This document shows, piece after piece, positions 1 to 7,152 of a stretch of DNA of 64,000 nt (within the stretch, counting starts at the first letter, position 1; each line of letters starts with the position of its first letter). The DNA comes from Chryseobacterium sp. (GTDB lineage: Bacteria > Bacteroidota > Bacteroidia > Flavobacteriales > Weeksellaceae). A program made the position numbers and the translations under genes. Location: positions 1 through 64,000 of the forward strand of contig JAPUEB010000024.1 of NCBI GenBank assembly GCA_027492795.1, in the 5' to 3' direction. The notes beneath the pieces were generated by a model. That model saw only the letters and a program-made list of their open reading frames with translations, did no database searches and had not been told where the DNA came from.

Positions 1-44
1 ACCTAAAGTTTACACTTTCTTGTCAACCGATTTTATGAAATATC

Positions 45-142
45 AAACTAGAAACCAGCAACCAGCAACCAGCAACCAGAAACTCGAAACTAAAAACTAA
101 AAACCAGAAACTAGAAACCAGCAACCAGAAACCAGAAACCAA
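45..142. repeat. 14-unit degenerate heptamer array
   Basis: Reading from 45, the sequence divides without a break into 14 units of 7 bp of the form (A/C)AAC(C/T)AG, with small variants such as AAACTCG and AAACTAA. The array ends at 142; three A residues and the ATG of the next gene at 146 follow. It therefore fills the whole region where a promoter and leader would be expected. Degenerate heptamer arrays like this are common between genes in Flavobacteriia; what this one does is unknown. Confidence 0.9.
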
Positions 143-145
143 AAA

Positions 146-736
146 ATGAAAGACCTTTTCCAAAAACGTTTACAATATTACAAAGAACTCGGCGATAAAA
201 CCTTTGCACAACTTTCTGATGAAGAAATATTTTGGCAATACAATGAGGAAAGCAATTCTATTGCAATTATCGTGAAGCATATTGCCGGAAATATGCTTTC
301 GCGATGGACGAATTTTCTTACCGAAGACGGCGAAAAAGACTGGCGAAATCGAGATTCTGAATTTGAAAATTCCTTTACAACCAAACAGGAAATCGTCGAT
401 TTCTGGGAAAAAGGCTGGAAATGTTTTTTTGATGCTTTGGAACAAATTTCTGATGAAAATTTACATTCCACAATTTATATTCGTGGTGAAATGCATTCTG
501 TTTTGGATGCGGTTTTGAGGCAATTGGCGCATTATCCTTATCATATCGGACAAATAGTTTACATCGCAAAAATGTTGAAAAATGAGGACTGGAAAACGCT
601 TTCTATCGCAAGAAACAAATCATCGGAATTCAATATCGAAATGCTGAAAAAGCAATCCGCAGATGAAATTCAGGAAAATTCTTCGCCGGTTTGTTATGCA
701 AAAAGCGATGAAGTTCGGGATGAGTTTAAAAGCTGA
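146..736 (+). CDS. DinB-superfamily (DUF1572-like) protein
   Basis: A 196-residue protein that looks like the DUF1572 branch of the DinB four-helix-bundle superfamily, whose members include metal-dependent thiol transferases. Visible signs are an early IIVKHIAGNMLSRW helix with a histidine, and a later helix VLRQLAHYPYHIGQIVYIAK carrying histidines spaced as metal ligands in DinB folds. No signal peptide, so probably cytoplasmic. The ATG lies three bases after a heptamer array and no TAnnTTTG box is visible nearby, so its promoter is unclear. Substrate cannot be predicted. The family call rests on the two helix motifs and the length. Confidence 0.75.
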   Translation: MKDLFQKRLQYYKELGDKTFAQLSDEEIFWQYNEESNSIAIIVKHIAGNMLSRWTNFLTEDGEKDWRNRDSEFENSFTTKQEIVDFWEKGWKCFFDALEQISDENLHSTIYIRGEMHSVLDAVLRQLAHYPYHIGQIVYIAKMLKNEDWKTLSIARNKSSEFNIEMLKKQSADEIQENSSPVCYAKSDEVRDEFKS

Positions 737-780
737 TTTTTCTCTCGCAGATTAAGCGGATTAAGCAGATTTTTTTATAG

Positions 781-830
781 CGAATCAAACTAAATCAAAC
801 TAAGTCAAACAATTTCAAACAACATCAAAC
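781..830. repeat. 5-unit 10-bp tandem array
   Basis: Five consecutive 10-bp units each end in an invariant TCAAAC, while the first four bases drift (CGAA, TAAA, TAAG, AATT, AACA). The array stops 127 bp before the cysteine dioxygenase start and just before two palindromes that resemble Crp/Fnr operators. A 10-bp period is close to one helical turn, so each TCAAAC lies on the same face of the DNA. Function unknown. Confidence 0.85.
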
Positions 831-841
831 CAAAAAAGGTG

Positions 842-885
842 TGACAAAAATCATTGCCATTTTTCTAAATTTCTGATAAATATCA
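842..885. promoter_or_regulatory. Two putative Crp/Fnr-like operators
   Basis: TGACAAAAATCA (842-853) and TGATAAATATCA (874-885) both fit the general Crp/Fnr-family dyad TGAY-N4-RTCA. Their centres are 32 bp apart, about three helical turns. The downstream dyad is centred about 41 bp before a near-consensus -7 box (TAACTTTA, 921-928) of the cysteine dioxygenase gene. The motif is short and some chance hits are expected in sequence this AT-rich, so this is a suggestion. Confidence 0.35.
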
Positions 886-956
886 CAACCTCTTTTTCCA
901 ATTTGTGGCAGTTCTGTTTCTAACTTTACTCATCGAATTTCACAAAAGCAAAGGTT

Positions 957-1541
957 ATGAAAACCACTCCTATTTTATCCAAGCAATTGGTTGAAATTTT
1001 GGAAGATTTCGGAAAAAATCCTCCTACTTTCGACGAAACCGTGGACGAACTTTTCGTTTACGATTATGAAGACTACAATTTGCTCTTCGAGCTGGACAAG
1101 GTGGAAGTAGCCAATGTAACCTATAAAAGAATTCCCGTTTTTCAGGGGGAAAGTAGTGTTGCCATCTTGATGATTTGGGGAATTGATAACACCACCGCCA
1201 TTCACGACCACAATAATTACGACGGCAGGATAAAAATCTTGAAAGGCGAACTCACCGAAGTTGCTTACCGAGAAAATTCTAATTTTATAGAATACGATGG
1301 AGCCGGAATTGCCCATAAAAATGATGTTTTTCCGGAAGAATGTGGCGGAATTCATTCCATCGTAAACAATTCTGATGAGGTTTCCGTTTCGTTGCATATT
1401 TACAGAACTTCGCAACTCAATCTCGATGGAGTGCGCATTTTTGATACCGAAAACCGCAAAGTTGCTTGGCTGAACGAAAACGCGACTTCCTGCTCGTGGA
1501 ATTTGCCTGAAAACGCCTACAAAAAAATTCAGAAAATATAG
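957..1541 (+). CDS. Cysteine dioxygenase family protein
   Basis: A 194-residue cupin resembling type I cysteine dioxygenase, a cytoplasmic non-haem iron enzyme that oxidises L-cysteine to cysteine sulfinate. The three iron-ligand histidines are visible: H83 and H85 in AIHDHNN and H133 in GGIHSIVN. The tyrosine of the LHIYR motif (Y149) matches the active-site tyrosine. The position that is Cys in animal enzymes, where a Cys-Tyr crosslink forms, is Gly90 here, as in many bacterial members. Monocistronic: own upstream region with possible Crp/Fnr sites, own terminator at 1571-1600. A related 3-mercaptopropionate dioxygenase is the main alternative. Confidence 0.85.
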   Translation: MKTTPILSKQLVEILEDFGKNPPTFDETVDELFVYDYEDYNLLFELDKVEVANVTYKRIPVFQGESSVAILMIWGIDNTTAIHDHNNYDGRIKILKGELTEVAYRENSNFIEYDGAGIAHKNDVFPEECGGIHSIVNNSDEVSVSLHIYRTSQLNLDGVRIFDTENRKVAWLNENATSCSWNLPENAYKKIQKI

Positions 1542-1570
1542 AAATACATCAATCAAATATTATGAAATGA

Positions 1571-1600
1571 AATCACGGTTTTGTAGCCGTGATTTTTTTT
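1571..1600 (+). terminator. Rho-independent terminator after cysteine dioxygenase
   Basis: AATCACGG (1571-1578) pairs with CCGTGATT (1587-1594) around an 8-base loop and runs into a T tract to 1600. It lies 30 bp after the dioxygenase stop codon and directly before an inverted-repeat element. Confidence 0.85.
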
Positions 1601-1689
1601 TGCCACGAATGCACGAATGTTTTTTTAGTCATTGGACTTTTAAATCTTAAAAAAGATTTTCAAAATGATAAATTCGTGCATTCGTGGCA
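1601..1689. repeat. Dispersed inverted repeat, family 1, long-spacer copy
   Basis: TGCCACGAATGCACGAAT (1601-1618) and its exact reverse complement (1672-1689) flank a 53-bp AT-rich spacer. The same 18-bp arms recur at 38740-38781 with a spacer of only 6 bp. The element lies between the dioxygenase terminator and the mtaB promoter and contains no gene. It looks like a non-autonomous or REP-type palindrome. Confidence 0.9.
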
Positions 1690-1720
1690 AATCACATTAG
1701 AGTACTCAACAAAAAATTCC

Positions 1721-1728
1721 TAAATTTG
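1721..1728 (+). promoter_or_regulatory. mtaB promoter -7 box
   Basis: TAAATTTG is an exact match to the Bacteroidetes -7 consensus TAnnTTTG, 12 bp before the mtaB ATG. Transcription would begin only a few bases before the start codon, giving a very short leader. Confidence 0.75.
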
Positions 1729-1739
1729 CACCCTCAATT

Positions 1740-3089
1740 ATGGAACAAAATCATACGAAAACTGCTGCATATCACACACTTGGCTGCAAACTTAATTTTG
1801 CGGAAACTTCTACCATAGCTAGAAATCTTACTGAAAATGGGTACGGAAAAGTAAGTTTTGACGAAAAAGCGGATGTGTATATCATCAACACCTGTTCTGT
1901 TACAGAAAATGCCGATAAAGAGTGCAAACTTCACGTAAAACGCGCGATGAAATCCAATCCGGATGGTTTGGTAGTGGTTGTAGGTTGTTATGCGCAGTTG
2001 AAACCGGAAGAAATTTCAAAAATTGACGGTGTAGATTTGGTTTTGGGAGCGAAAGAAAAATTCAATATTCCAAGTTATATTGATGATTTAAAAAAATCTG
2101 AAAACGCTGGAATTGTTCATTCTTGCGAGATTGAAGAGGCAGATTTTTTCATCGGAAGTTATTCCATTGGCGACAGAACGCGCGCTTTTTTGAAAGTTCA
2201 GGATGGCTGCGACTACAAATGCACGTATTGCACAATTCCTTTGGCAAGAGGGATTTCACGTTCCGATACTATTGAAAATGTGCTAAAAAATGCGAAAGAA
2301 ATTGCCGAAAAAGGCATCAAGGAAATCGTTTTAACGGGCGTAAACATTGGCGATTACGGAAAAGGCGAGTTCGGAAACAAAAAACACGAACATACTTTTT
2401 TGGATTTGATAAAGGAACTCGACAAAGTTGAGGGCATCGAAAGAATCCGGATTTCTTCCATCGAACCCAATCTTTTGAAAGACGAAAGCATTGATTTGGT
2501 TTCAAAATCAAGAAGTTTTGTGCCGCATTTTCATATTCCGCTGCAAAGTGGGAGCGACGAACTTTTGAAGAAAATGAAACGCCGCTATCTCACCAAACTA
2601 TATTCCGATAGAATTGCAAAAATTCGCGAAGTAATGCCAAATTGTGCGATTGGAGTGGATGTTATTGTAGGATTTCCAAGCGAAACCGAGGAAGAATTTT
2701 TGAAAACTTACAATTTCCTGAATGAACTTCCGATTTCCTATTTGCACGTTTTCACCTATTCTGAAAGAGAAAATACCGAAGCTGCCGAAATGGAGGGAGT
2801 TGTGCCGATTTCCGAAAGAAAGAAACGCAACAAAATGCTTCGGATTCTTTCCGAAAAAAAGAAAATGGCATTCTACCAAACGCAATTGGGGAAAACGCTT
2901 CCTGTTCTTTGGGAACATGAAAATAAAAACGGATACATGTTCGGTTTTACGGAAAATTATGTGCGTGTTCAAAAACCTTTCGACGAAAATTCCATCAACC
3001 AAATTGAAATGGTGAATCTGAAACGCATCAAACCCGATGGAACCGTAGGTGTAGAAGTTTCTTTCGACGATTTTCTTGCAAAAATTTAG
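1740..3089 (+). CDS. mtaB: tRNA t6A37 methylthiotransferase MtaB
   Basis: Radical-SAM enzyme of the MiaB/RimO/MtaB family that converts t6A at position 37 of tRNAs reading ANN codons to ms2t6A. The N-terminal MTTase domain carries three cluster cysteines, C16 (TLGCKLN), C52 (INTCSVT) and C83 (VGCYAQ). The radical-SAM triad CDYKCTYC is C157, C161 and C164. A TRAM-like tail follows. The 449-residue length is normal. The TLGCKLN form and the absence of RimO-type features favour MtaB over MiaB. It has its own -7 box at 1721 and no operon partner. Confidence 0.93.
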   Translation: MEQNHTKTAAYHTLGCKLNFAETSTIARNLTENGYGKVSFDEKADVYIINTCSVTENADKECKLHVKRAMKSNPDGLVVVVGCYAQLKPEEISKIDGVDLVLGAKEKFNIPSYIDDLKKSENAGIVHSCEIEEADFFIGSYSIGDRTRAFLKVQDGCDYKCTYCTIPLARGISRSDTIENVLKNAKEIAEKGIKEIVLTGVNIGDYGKGEFGNKKHEHTFLDLIKELDKVEGIERIRISSIEPNLLKDESIDLVSKSRSFVPHFHIPLQSGSDELLKKMKRRYLTKLYSDRIAKIREVMPNCAIGVDVIVGFPSETEEEFLKTYNFLNELPISYLHVFTYSERENTEAAEMEGVVPISERKKRNKMLRILSEKKKMAFYQTQLGKTLPVLWEHENKNGYMFGFTENYVRVQKPFDENSINQIEMVNLKRIKPDGTVGVEVSFDDFLAKI

Positions 3090-3303
3090 ATTGTTTTTTT
3101 GCAATTTTAAACATTGTTCTTTTCGTTTTTATCTCTCAAAATTAATAGATTTTTTCAATAATATGCTTGGATTTTAGTAAATTATTGAATAAGTGATAAT
3201 TATGTTAGGAAACCTTATTTTATACATAATTTTATCAGATTTTTATTAATCGTTTCAAATTTTTGTTAAATTTTCATTAATTTTCCCTGATTTTTTAATT
3301 GAT

Positions 3304-3311
3304 TAATTTTG
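3304..3311 (+). promoter_or_regulatory. Promoter -7 box before the FMN glutamate-synthase-like gene
   Basis: TAATTTTG matches TAnnTTTG. An in-frame TTG at 3299 would lie upstream of any transcript from this box, so the ATG at 3329 is preferred. Confidence 0.7.
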
Positions 3312-3328
3312 AACAAAATTATTTACAC

Positions 3329-4837
3329 ATGAGAGATAAGTTTTTCACGTGGGGAGCAGCCCTCGTTATCGCTACTTGGATCGTGGCATTGCTTATTCGC
3401 GCGCATTATTGGATTCCGATTTTATTAACGATTCTGTACATTATTGGGATTTACAATGCGAACCAGTCAAAACACGCGATTTTGCGAAACTTCCCAGTTA
3501 TTGGGTATTTCCGTTACTTTTTTGAAAGCATATCTCCAGAAATGCAGCAATATTTCATCGAGCGAGAAACCGATGGAAAACCTTTTCCAAGACATCAACG
3601 TTCTGCGGCATACAGAAGATCAAAAAATATTAGTGATACCGTTGCTTTCGGAACGCAGTTGGAAATTAACCACCGAAAATATGAGGGAATTAAGCATTCC
3701 ATCTATGCAAAATCTCCAAAAGAAGAACTGCCGAGAACGATTGTAGGTAATGAACAGTGTTCTCAGCCTTATTCTGCTTCATTATTTAATATTTCGGCGA
3801 TGAGTTTTGGTTCTTTAAGTGACAGAGCGCAAATTTCATTAAACAGAGGTGCTAAAAAAGGAGGCTTCTACCACAATACCGGCGAAGGAGGAATTTCTCC
3901 TTACCATTTGGAAGGTGGAGATTTGTGTTGGCAAATAGGGACCGGATATTTCGGTTGCCGTGATGAACAGGGAAGATTTTCCGATGAACTTTTTGCAGAA
4001 AAATCGAAAATCGAGAATGTGAAAATGATTGAGATAAAACTTTCGCAAGGTGCAAAACCGGGTCACGGTGGAGTTTTACCAGGTGTGAAAAATACGCCGG
4101 AAATTGCAAAAATCCGTCACGTAACCCCTGGAATGACGATTATTTCTCCTCCGGGACACTCCTCTTTTTCCGATGCAGCCGGACTTTTAAAATTTGTTCA
4201 AAAACTTCGTGAACTTTCGGGTGGAAAACCAATTGGTTTTAAACTATGTGTAGGAGATACCAAAGAGTTTGAAGATATTTGTGCACAAATGAACGTGCTG
4301 AAAATTTATCCAGATTTCATCACTGTTGATGGAGCGGAAGGAGGAACTGGAGCAGCACCGCCAGAATTTTCGGATGGAGTAGGAATGCCTTTGGAACCTG
4401 CGCTTATTTTTGTGAATAATACGCTTAAAAACTATAATGTTCGCGATAAAGTAAAAATAGTTGCGAGTGGTAAAGTTTTAACGGCTTTGGATATTTTACG
4501 TGCAGTAGCGATGGGAGCCGATATTTGTAATAATGCGAGAGGATTTATGTTTGCTTTAGGCTGTATTCAGGCTTTGAGATGTAACACCAACGCTTGTCCG
4601 ACTGGAGTTGCGACACAGGATAAAATGCTGATAAAAGGATTGGATGTTACCGATAAATCTGAAAGAGTTTATCATTTCCACAAAAATACATTGCATACGT
4701 GCAACGAGTTAATTGGAGCTGCAGGAAGAGATTCCTACGAAGAGGTGGATGCAACGATGTTTATGCGTGGAGACGAGTTCGAGCATCTTTCGGATGTTTA
4801 TTTCCCAAATATTTTGGAAAATGTAAGAAAGAGATAA
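3329..4837 (+). CDS. FMN-binding glutamate synthase family protein, membrane-anchored
   Basis: A 502-residue protein made of one or two N-terminal membrane segments (about residues 5-45) followed by the central and FMN-binding alpha/beta barrel of the glutamate synthase large subunit. Seen: SFGSLSDRAQ, NTGEGGISPYH, QGAKPGHGG, GAEGGTGAAP and the cysteine cluster C-x5-C-x4-C in CIQALRCNTNACPTG, which fits a [3Fe-4S] site. The glutaminase domain of GltB is absent and no small subunit lies nearby, so the ammonia source and electron donor are unknown. Such stand-alone GltB-like proteins are widespread in Bacteroidetes. Start moved from a TTG at 3299 to the ATG because of the -7 box. Monocistronic. 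Confidence 0.88.
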   Translation: MRDKFFTWGAALVIATWIVALLIRAHYWIPILLTILYIIGIYNANQSKHAILRNFPVIGYFRYFFESISPEMQQYFIERETDGKPFPRHQRSAAYRRSKNISDTVAFGTQLEINHRKYEGIKHSIYAKSPKEELPRTIVGNEQCSQPYSASLFNISAMSFGSLSDRAQISLNRGAKKGGFYHNTGEGGISPYHLEGGDLCWQIGTGYFGCRDEQGRFSDELFAEKSKIENVKMIEIKLSQGAKPGHGGVLPGVKNTPEIAKIRHVTPGMTIISPPGHSSFSDAAGLLKFVQKLRELSGGKPIGFKLCVGDTKEFEDICAQMNVLKIYPDFITVDGAEGGTGAAPPEFSDGVGMPLEPALIFVNNTLKNYNVRDKVKIVASGKVLTALDILRAVAMGADICNNARGFMFALGCIQALRCNTNACPTGVATQDKMLIKGLDVTDKSERVYHFHKNTLHTCNELIGAAGRDSYEEVDATMFMRGDEFEHLSDVYFPNILENVRKR

Positions 4838-4844
4838 TAGAAAC

Positions 4845-4874
4845 AAAAAAGAGATTCGTGCGAATCTCTTTTTT
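4845..4874. terminator. Bidirectional terminator
   Basis: A perfect hairpin, AAAAAAGAGATTCG (4845-4858) with CGAATCTCTTTTTT (4861-4874), lies between two convergent genes and carries A and T tracts on both sides, so it can stop transcription in both directions. Confidence 0.9.
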
Positions 4875-4895
4875 ATTTATAGATTTTTATTGAAA

Positions 4896-5624
4896 TTATA
4901 ATTGATCAATAGGTCTTGCAGAGTTTTTGTAAACCTGGAAATTAAATACCAGACTTCGATTCCTCATTGAGTATCCTGTGTAATTAAAGTGAGCATCCCT
5001 TGCAAAAGCAGCCCTGGAAGGAACTATTATAATACCCTGCAAATTATAGTTATCAGAATCCTGCATATTGAAAGATTTAAATTTTTGTAAAGCTTCGTTG
5101 AAACCTTCTATTTCATAATAGGACCTATCCTTTGATTTGTCTGCATCCAAAACAGACCTTTTTACAAAGTAATACGCAGGGTCCACTTCTGGAACCCCGC
5201 TTCCATCTATAGTGCTTCTGAAAAGTGAGGTAGAAGTAAAAGCCACATTATTATCTGTATTTGTGGCAACATAGCTGTAAGTTCTATGCATAATCCTAAT
5301 AATATCAGTAGAAGCAATCGCAGCTCCCGGATTCGGTTGAGCTCCATCTCGAACAATGTAAACTACTCCAGACGGAAGCGTAACAGGATTGAGCTGCGAA
5401 AGTTTAGGATAATTATCATCTGAAGTATCAGTATCGCTAAAAGCTTTGATGTTTCCGAGAGCATCCAGATAATTTTTATCAAGGAACTTCACAATGGCTT
5501 GATCATCGTAAGAATTCTGAACATTTATATCTTCAGGTTCTTTATAGGTTTCAGGTGTATCATCTTTCCTGCAGGATGAAAAAGCTAAGATGGCAACGGT
5601 ACTATATAAAAAGATTTTTTTCAT
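4896..5624 (-). CDS. Lipoprotein of unknown function
   Basis: A 242-residue secreted protein with a lipoprotein signal (AILAFSSC, lipidated Cys about residue 18). The mature part has no motif I recognise with certainty. The stretch SGVVYIVRDGAQPNPG and the later GFNEALQKFKS...IIIVPSRAAF weakly recall FKBP-type prolyl isomerase lipoproteins of Bacteroidetes, which often have diverged active sites. An exact -7 box (TACTTTTG) lies 40 bp upstream, so it is a single-gene unit. It shares its upstream region with the divergent S4 gene. Function left open. Confidence 0.75.
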   Translation of the reverse strand: MKKIFLYSTVAILAFSSCRKDDTPETYKEPEDINVQNSYDDQAIVKFLDKNYLDALGNIKAFSDTDTSDDNYPKLSQLNPVTLPSGVVYIVRDGAQPNPGAAIASTDIIRIMHRTYSYVATNTDNNVAFTSTSLFRSTIDGSGVPEVDPAYYFVKRSVLDADKSKDRSYYEIEGFNEALQKFKSFNMQDSDNYNLQGIIIVPSRAAFARDAHFNYTGYSMRNRSLVFNFQVYKNSARPIDQL

Positions 5625-5663
5625 TTTAAATTAATAATTAAATTGCTGAAAATTTATTTTACG

Positions 5664-5671
5664 CAAAAGTA
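5664..5671 (-). promoter_or_regulatory. Promoter -7 box of the lipoprotein gene
   Basis: On the minus strand the sequence reads TACTTTTG, then C, an exact TAnnTTTG match, giving a leader of about 30 nt before the start at 5624. Confidence 0.7.
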
Positions 5672-5680
5672 TAAAAAATA

Positions 5681-6118
5681 ATGAGAATTGATAAATTTTT
5701 ATGGTGCATCCGTTTTTATAAGACAAGGAGTGTTGCGACAGACGAAATTAAGAAAAATAGGGTTTCTATTGGGGAAAATAGCGTTAAATCCTCCAAAGAG
5801 GTAAAAATTGGTGATGTTATTAAGATTAGAAAAAATCAAATCGATTACAAAGTAAAAGTTTTGCAGCTGCCAAAAAGTAGGGTAGGTGCCAAATTGGTTC
5901 CAGAATACGTTGCCGACTTTACTGATCCTCAACAATACGAAATACTAAAAATAAGAAGATCTGAACAGCAGTTTTATCGCAATAAAGGTGAAGGCAGGCC
6001 TACCAAAAAGGACAGGAGGGACATTGATGAGTATGTTGGCGCGGATCCGAGTGAAAAAATTGCAACAAACTGGGAAGATTTTTTCAGCGGTTTGGAGGAG
6101 GAGGTAGAAGAAAGTTAG
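5681..6118 (+). CDS. S4-domain RNA-binding protein, Hsp15-like
   Basis: A 145-residue protein whose first 60 residues form an S4 RNA-binding fold beginning MRIDKFLWCIRFYKTRSVA, the signature of Hsp15 (HslR), which binds 50S subunits carrying nascent chains. The rest is charged and basic (GEGRPTKKDRRDIDEY), as in Hsp15 homologues. No pseudouridine synthase domain is present, which excludes RluB/RsuA-type enzymes. The stop codon overlaps that of the convergent aroK gene by four bases (6115-6118). The gene starts within 60 bp of a divergent lipoprotein gene. Confidence 0.85.
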   Translation: MRIDKFLWCIRFYKTRSVATDEIKKNRVSIGENSVKSSKEVKIGDVIKIRKNQIDYKVKVLQLPKSRVGAKLVPEYVADFTDPQQYEILKIRRSEQQFYRNKGEGRPTKKDRRDIDEYVGADPSEKIATNWEDFFSGLEEEVEES

Positions 6119-6627
6119 AAAACTTTTTCTAAAATTTCTCCCACAATGTCTTCAGGGTTTTTATGGGCAGTATTGATGGTGTAACGAGCTTTTGAATAAT
6201 AAGGATTTCTTTCAAACAAATGTTTTGCAACAAATTCTGAAATCTCATCATCAGGAATTTTCGCTATGATTGGGCGCTTTTGCTTCTGCCGAATCAATCG
6301 TTCTGCAAGAATATTTATAGGAGTTTGCAGAAAAATACTGATGGAATATTGGTTGATAACTTCCATATTGTTATAATACGCCGGAGTTCCACCACCAAGA
6401 CTCAGGATACAGTTGTCTTTGCTTGCTAAAAGCTCCTCCAATACCTCTCGTTCTCTTTTCCGAAAGAAAATTTCTCCTTTTTTTTCAAAAATTTGTGGAA
6501 TTGTGGTGTTGTTTCTTTTAGAAATTTCCTTATCAAGATCAAAAAGTTCCAAGCCAGTTTTCTGGCTTAAAATTTTGGCAATGAGTGTTTTGCCGGAACC
6601 CATATAACCGAGTAAAGAGATAATCAT
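6115..6627 (-). CDS. aroK: Shikimate kinase
   Basis: A 170-residue P-loop kinase that phosphorylates shikimate in the chorismate pathway for aromatic amino acids. Seen: Walker A GYMGSGKT (residues 7-14), the substrate-binding FDLDKEI, the LSLGGGTPAY loop, and the lid with conserved arginines (RQKQKRPII). Length is typical. It is not linked to other aro genes here; it converges on the S4 gene with a four-base tail overlap and no room for a separate terminator. Confidence 0.93.
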   Translation of the reverse strand: MIISLLGYMGSGKTLIAKILSQKTGLELFDLDKEISKRNNTTIPQIFEKKGEIFFRKREREVLEELLASKDNCILSLGGGTPAYYNNMEVINQYSISIFLQTPINILAERLIRQKQKRPIIAKIPDDEISEFVAKHLFERNPYYSKARYTINTAHKNPEDIVGEILEKVF

Positions 6628-6680
6628 ATTACAAATTTCTACAAATTTCCCAAAAAATTTTGAGAAAATAAAAAAAGCCT

Positions 6681-6688
6681 TATCTTTG
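6681..6688 (+). promoter_or_regulatory. tRNA-Lys promoter -7 box
   Basis: TATCTTTG, followed by C, matches TAnnTTTG about 38 bp before the first tRNA-Lys gene. Confidence 0.7.
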
Positions 6689-6725
6689 CACCACTTTTAG
6701 CGGAAATATCTGTAAAAAAGTGGCC

Positions 6726-6798
6726 GACCTGGTAGCTCAGCTGGTAGAGCAATACACTTTTAATGTATGGGTCCTGGGTTCGAATCCCAGCCAGGTCA
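6726..6798 (+). tRNA. tRNA-Lys(UUU), copy 1
   Basis: A 73-nt cloverleaf: acceptor GACCTGG pairs with CCAGGTC, the anticodon stem ATACA/TGTAT encloses loop CTTTTAA with anticodon TTT, and the T loop is GTTCGAATC. The 3' CCA is not encoded. An identical copy lies at 7024-7096. Confidence 0.97.
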
Positions 6799-6807
6799 CA
6801 AGTAAAT

Positions 6808-6831
6808 TCCGTACCACTACGGATTTTTTTT
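6808..6831 (+). terminator. Terminator-like hairpin between tRNA-Lys and tRNA-Leu
   Basis: TCCGTA (6808-6813) and TACGGA (6818-6823) form a tight hairpin followed by eight T residues ending at 6831, directly against the 5' end of tRNA-Leu at 6832. It has the form of an intrinsic terminator inside the tRNA cluster. Confidence 0.7.
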
Positions 6832-6914
6832 GCCTACGTGGTGAAATTGGTAGACACGCCATCTTGAGGGGGTGGTTTCCTAAGGATGTGCTGGTTCGAG
6901 TCCAGTCGCAGGCA
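6832..6914 (+). tRNA. tRNA-Leu(GAG)
   Basis: An 83-nt type II tRNA with a long variable arm. The anticodon stem CCATC/GGTGG encloses loop TTGAGGG, anticodon GAG. The acceptor GCCTACG/CGCAGGC has one A-C mismatch at the fifth pair. CCA is not encoded. Confidence 0.95.
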
Positions 6915-7023
6915 CAAGCGAAAAGAATAATGAAGAATTGATAATGAATAATTTACAAGTTCTTTATTATTAATTTTTTTCTTAATTATTAATTTTTCAT
7001 TATTAATTGTTAATTAAGAAAAA

Positions 7024-7096
7024 GACCTGGTAGCTCAGCTGGTAGAGCAATACACTTTTAATGTATGGGTCCTGGGTTCGAATCCCAGCCAGGTCA
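7024..7096 (+). tRNA. tRNA-Lys(UUU), copy 2
   Basis: Identical over all 73 nt to the copy at 6726-6798, including the start context (GACCTGG acceptor, anticodon TTT). The 109-bp spacer from tRNA-Leu is very AT-rich and repetitive (variants of AATTATTAATTTTT) and contains no gene. Confidence 0.97.
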
Positions 7097-7152
7097 CAAA
7101 ATTTGCTGAATGGTAAATTTTTTTTCATATTAATATTTTGTGATTTGGTGTT

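Noticed and set aside
170-569. Three overlapping reading frames in other frames of the DinB-like gene
   Set aside because: They are antisense or shifted shadows with no promoter and no recognisable sequence.
975-1556. 193-codon antisense frame over the cysteine dioxygenase gene
   Set aside because: It mirrors the whole dioxygenase gene, whose metal ligands are clear; the antisense translation has no family features.
1601-1689. CRISPR-like reading of the dispersed repeats
   Set aside because: Arms are inverted, not direct, copies are far apart and there are no regular spacers or cas genes.
6720-6941. 73-codon frame across tRNA-Lys and tRNA-Leu
   Set aside because: It is a translation of two tRNA genes with complete cloverleaves.
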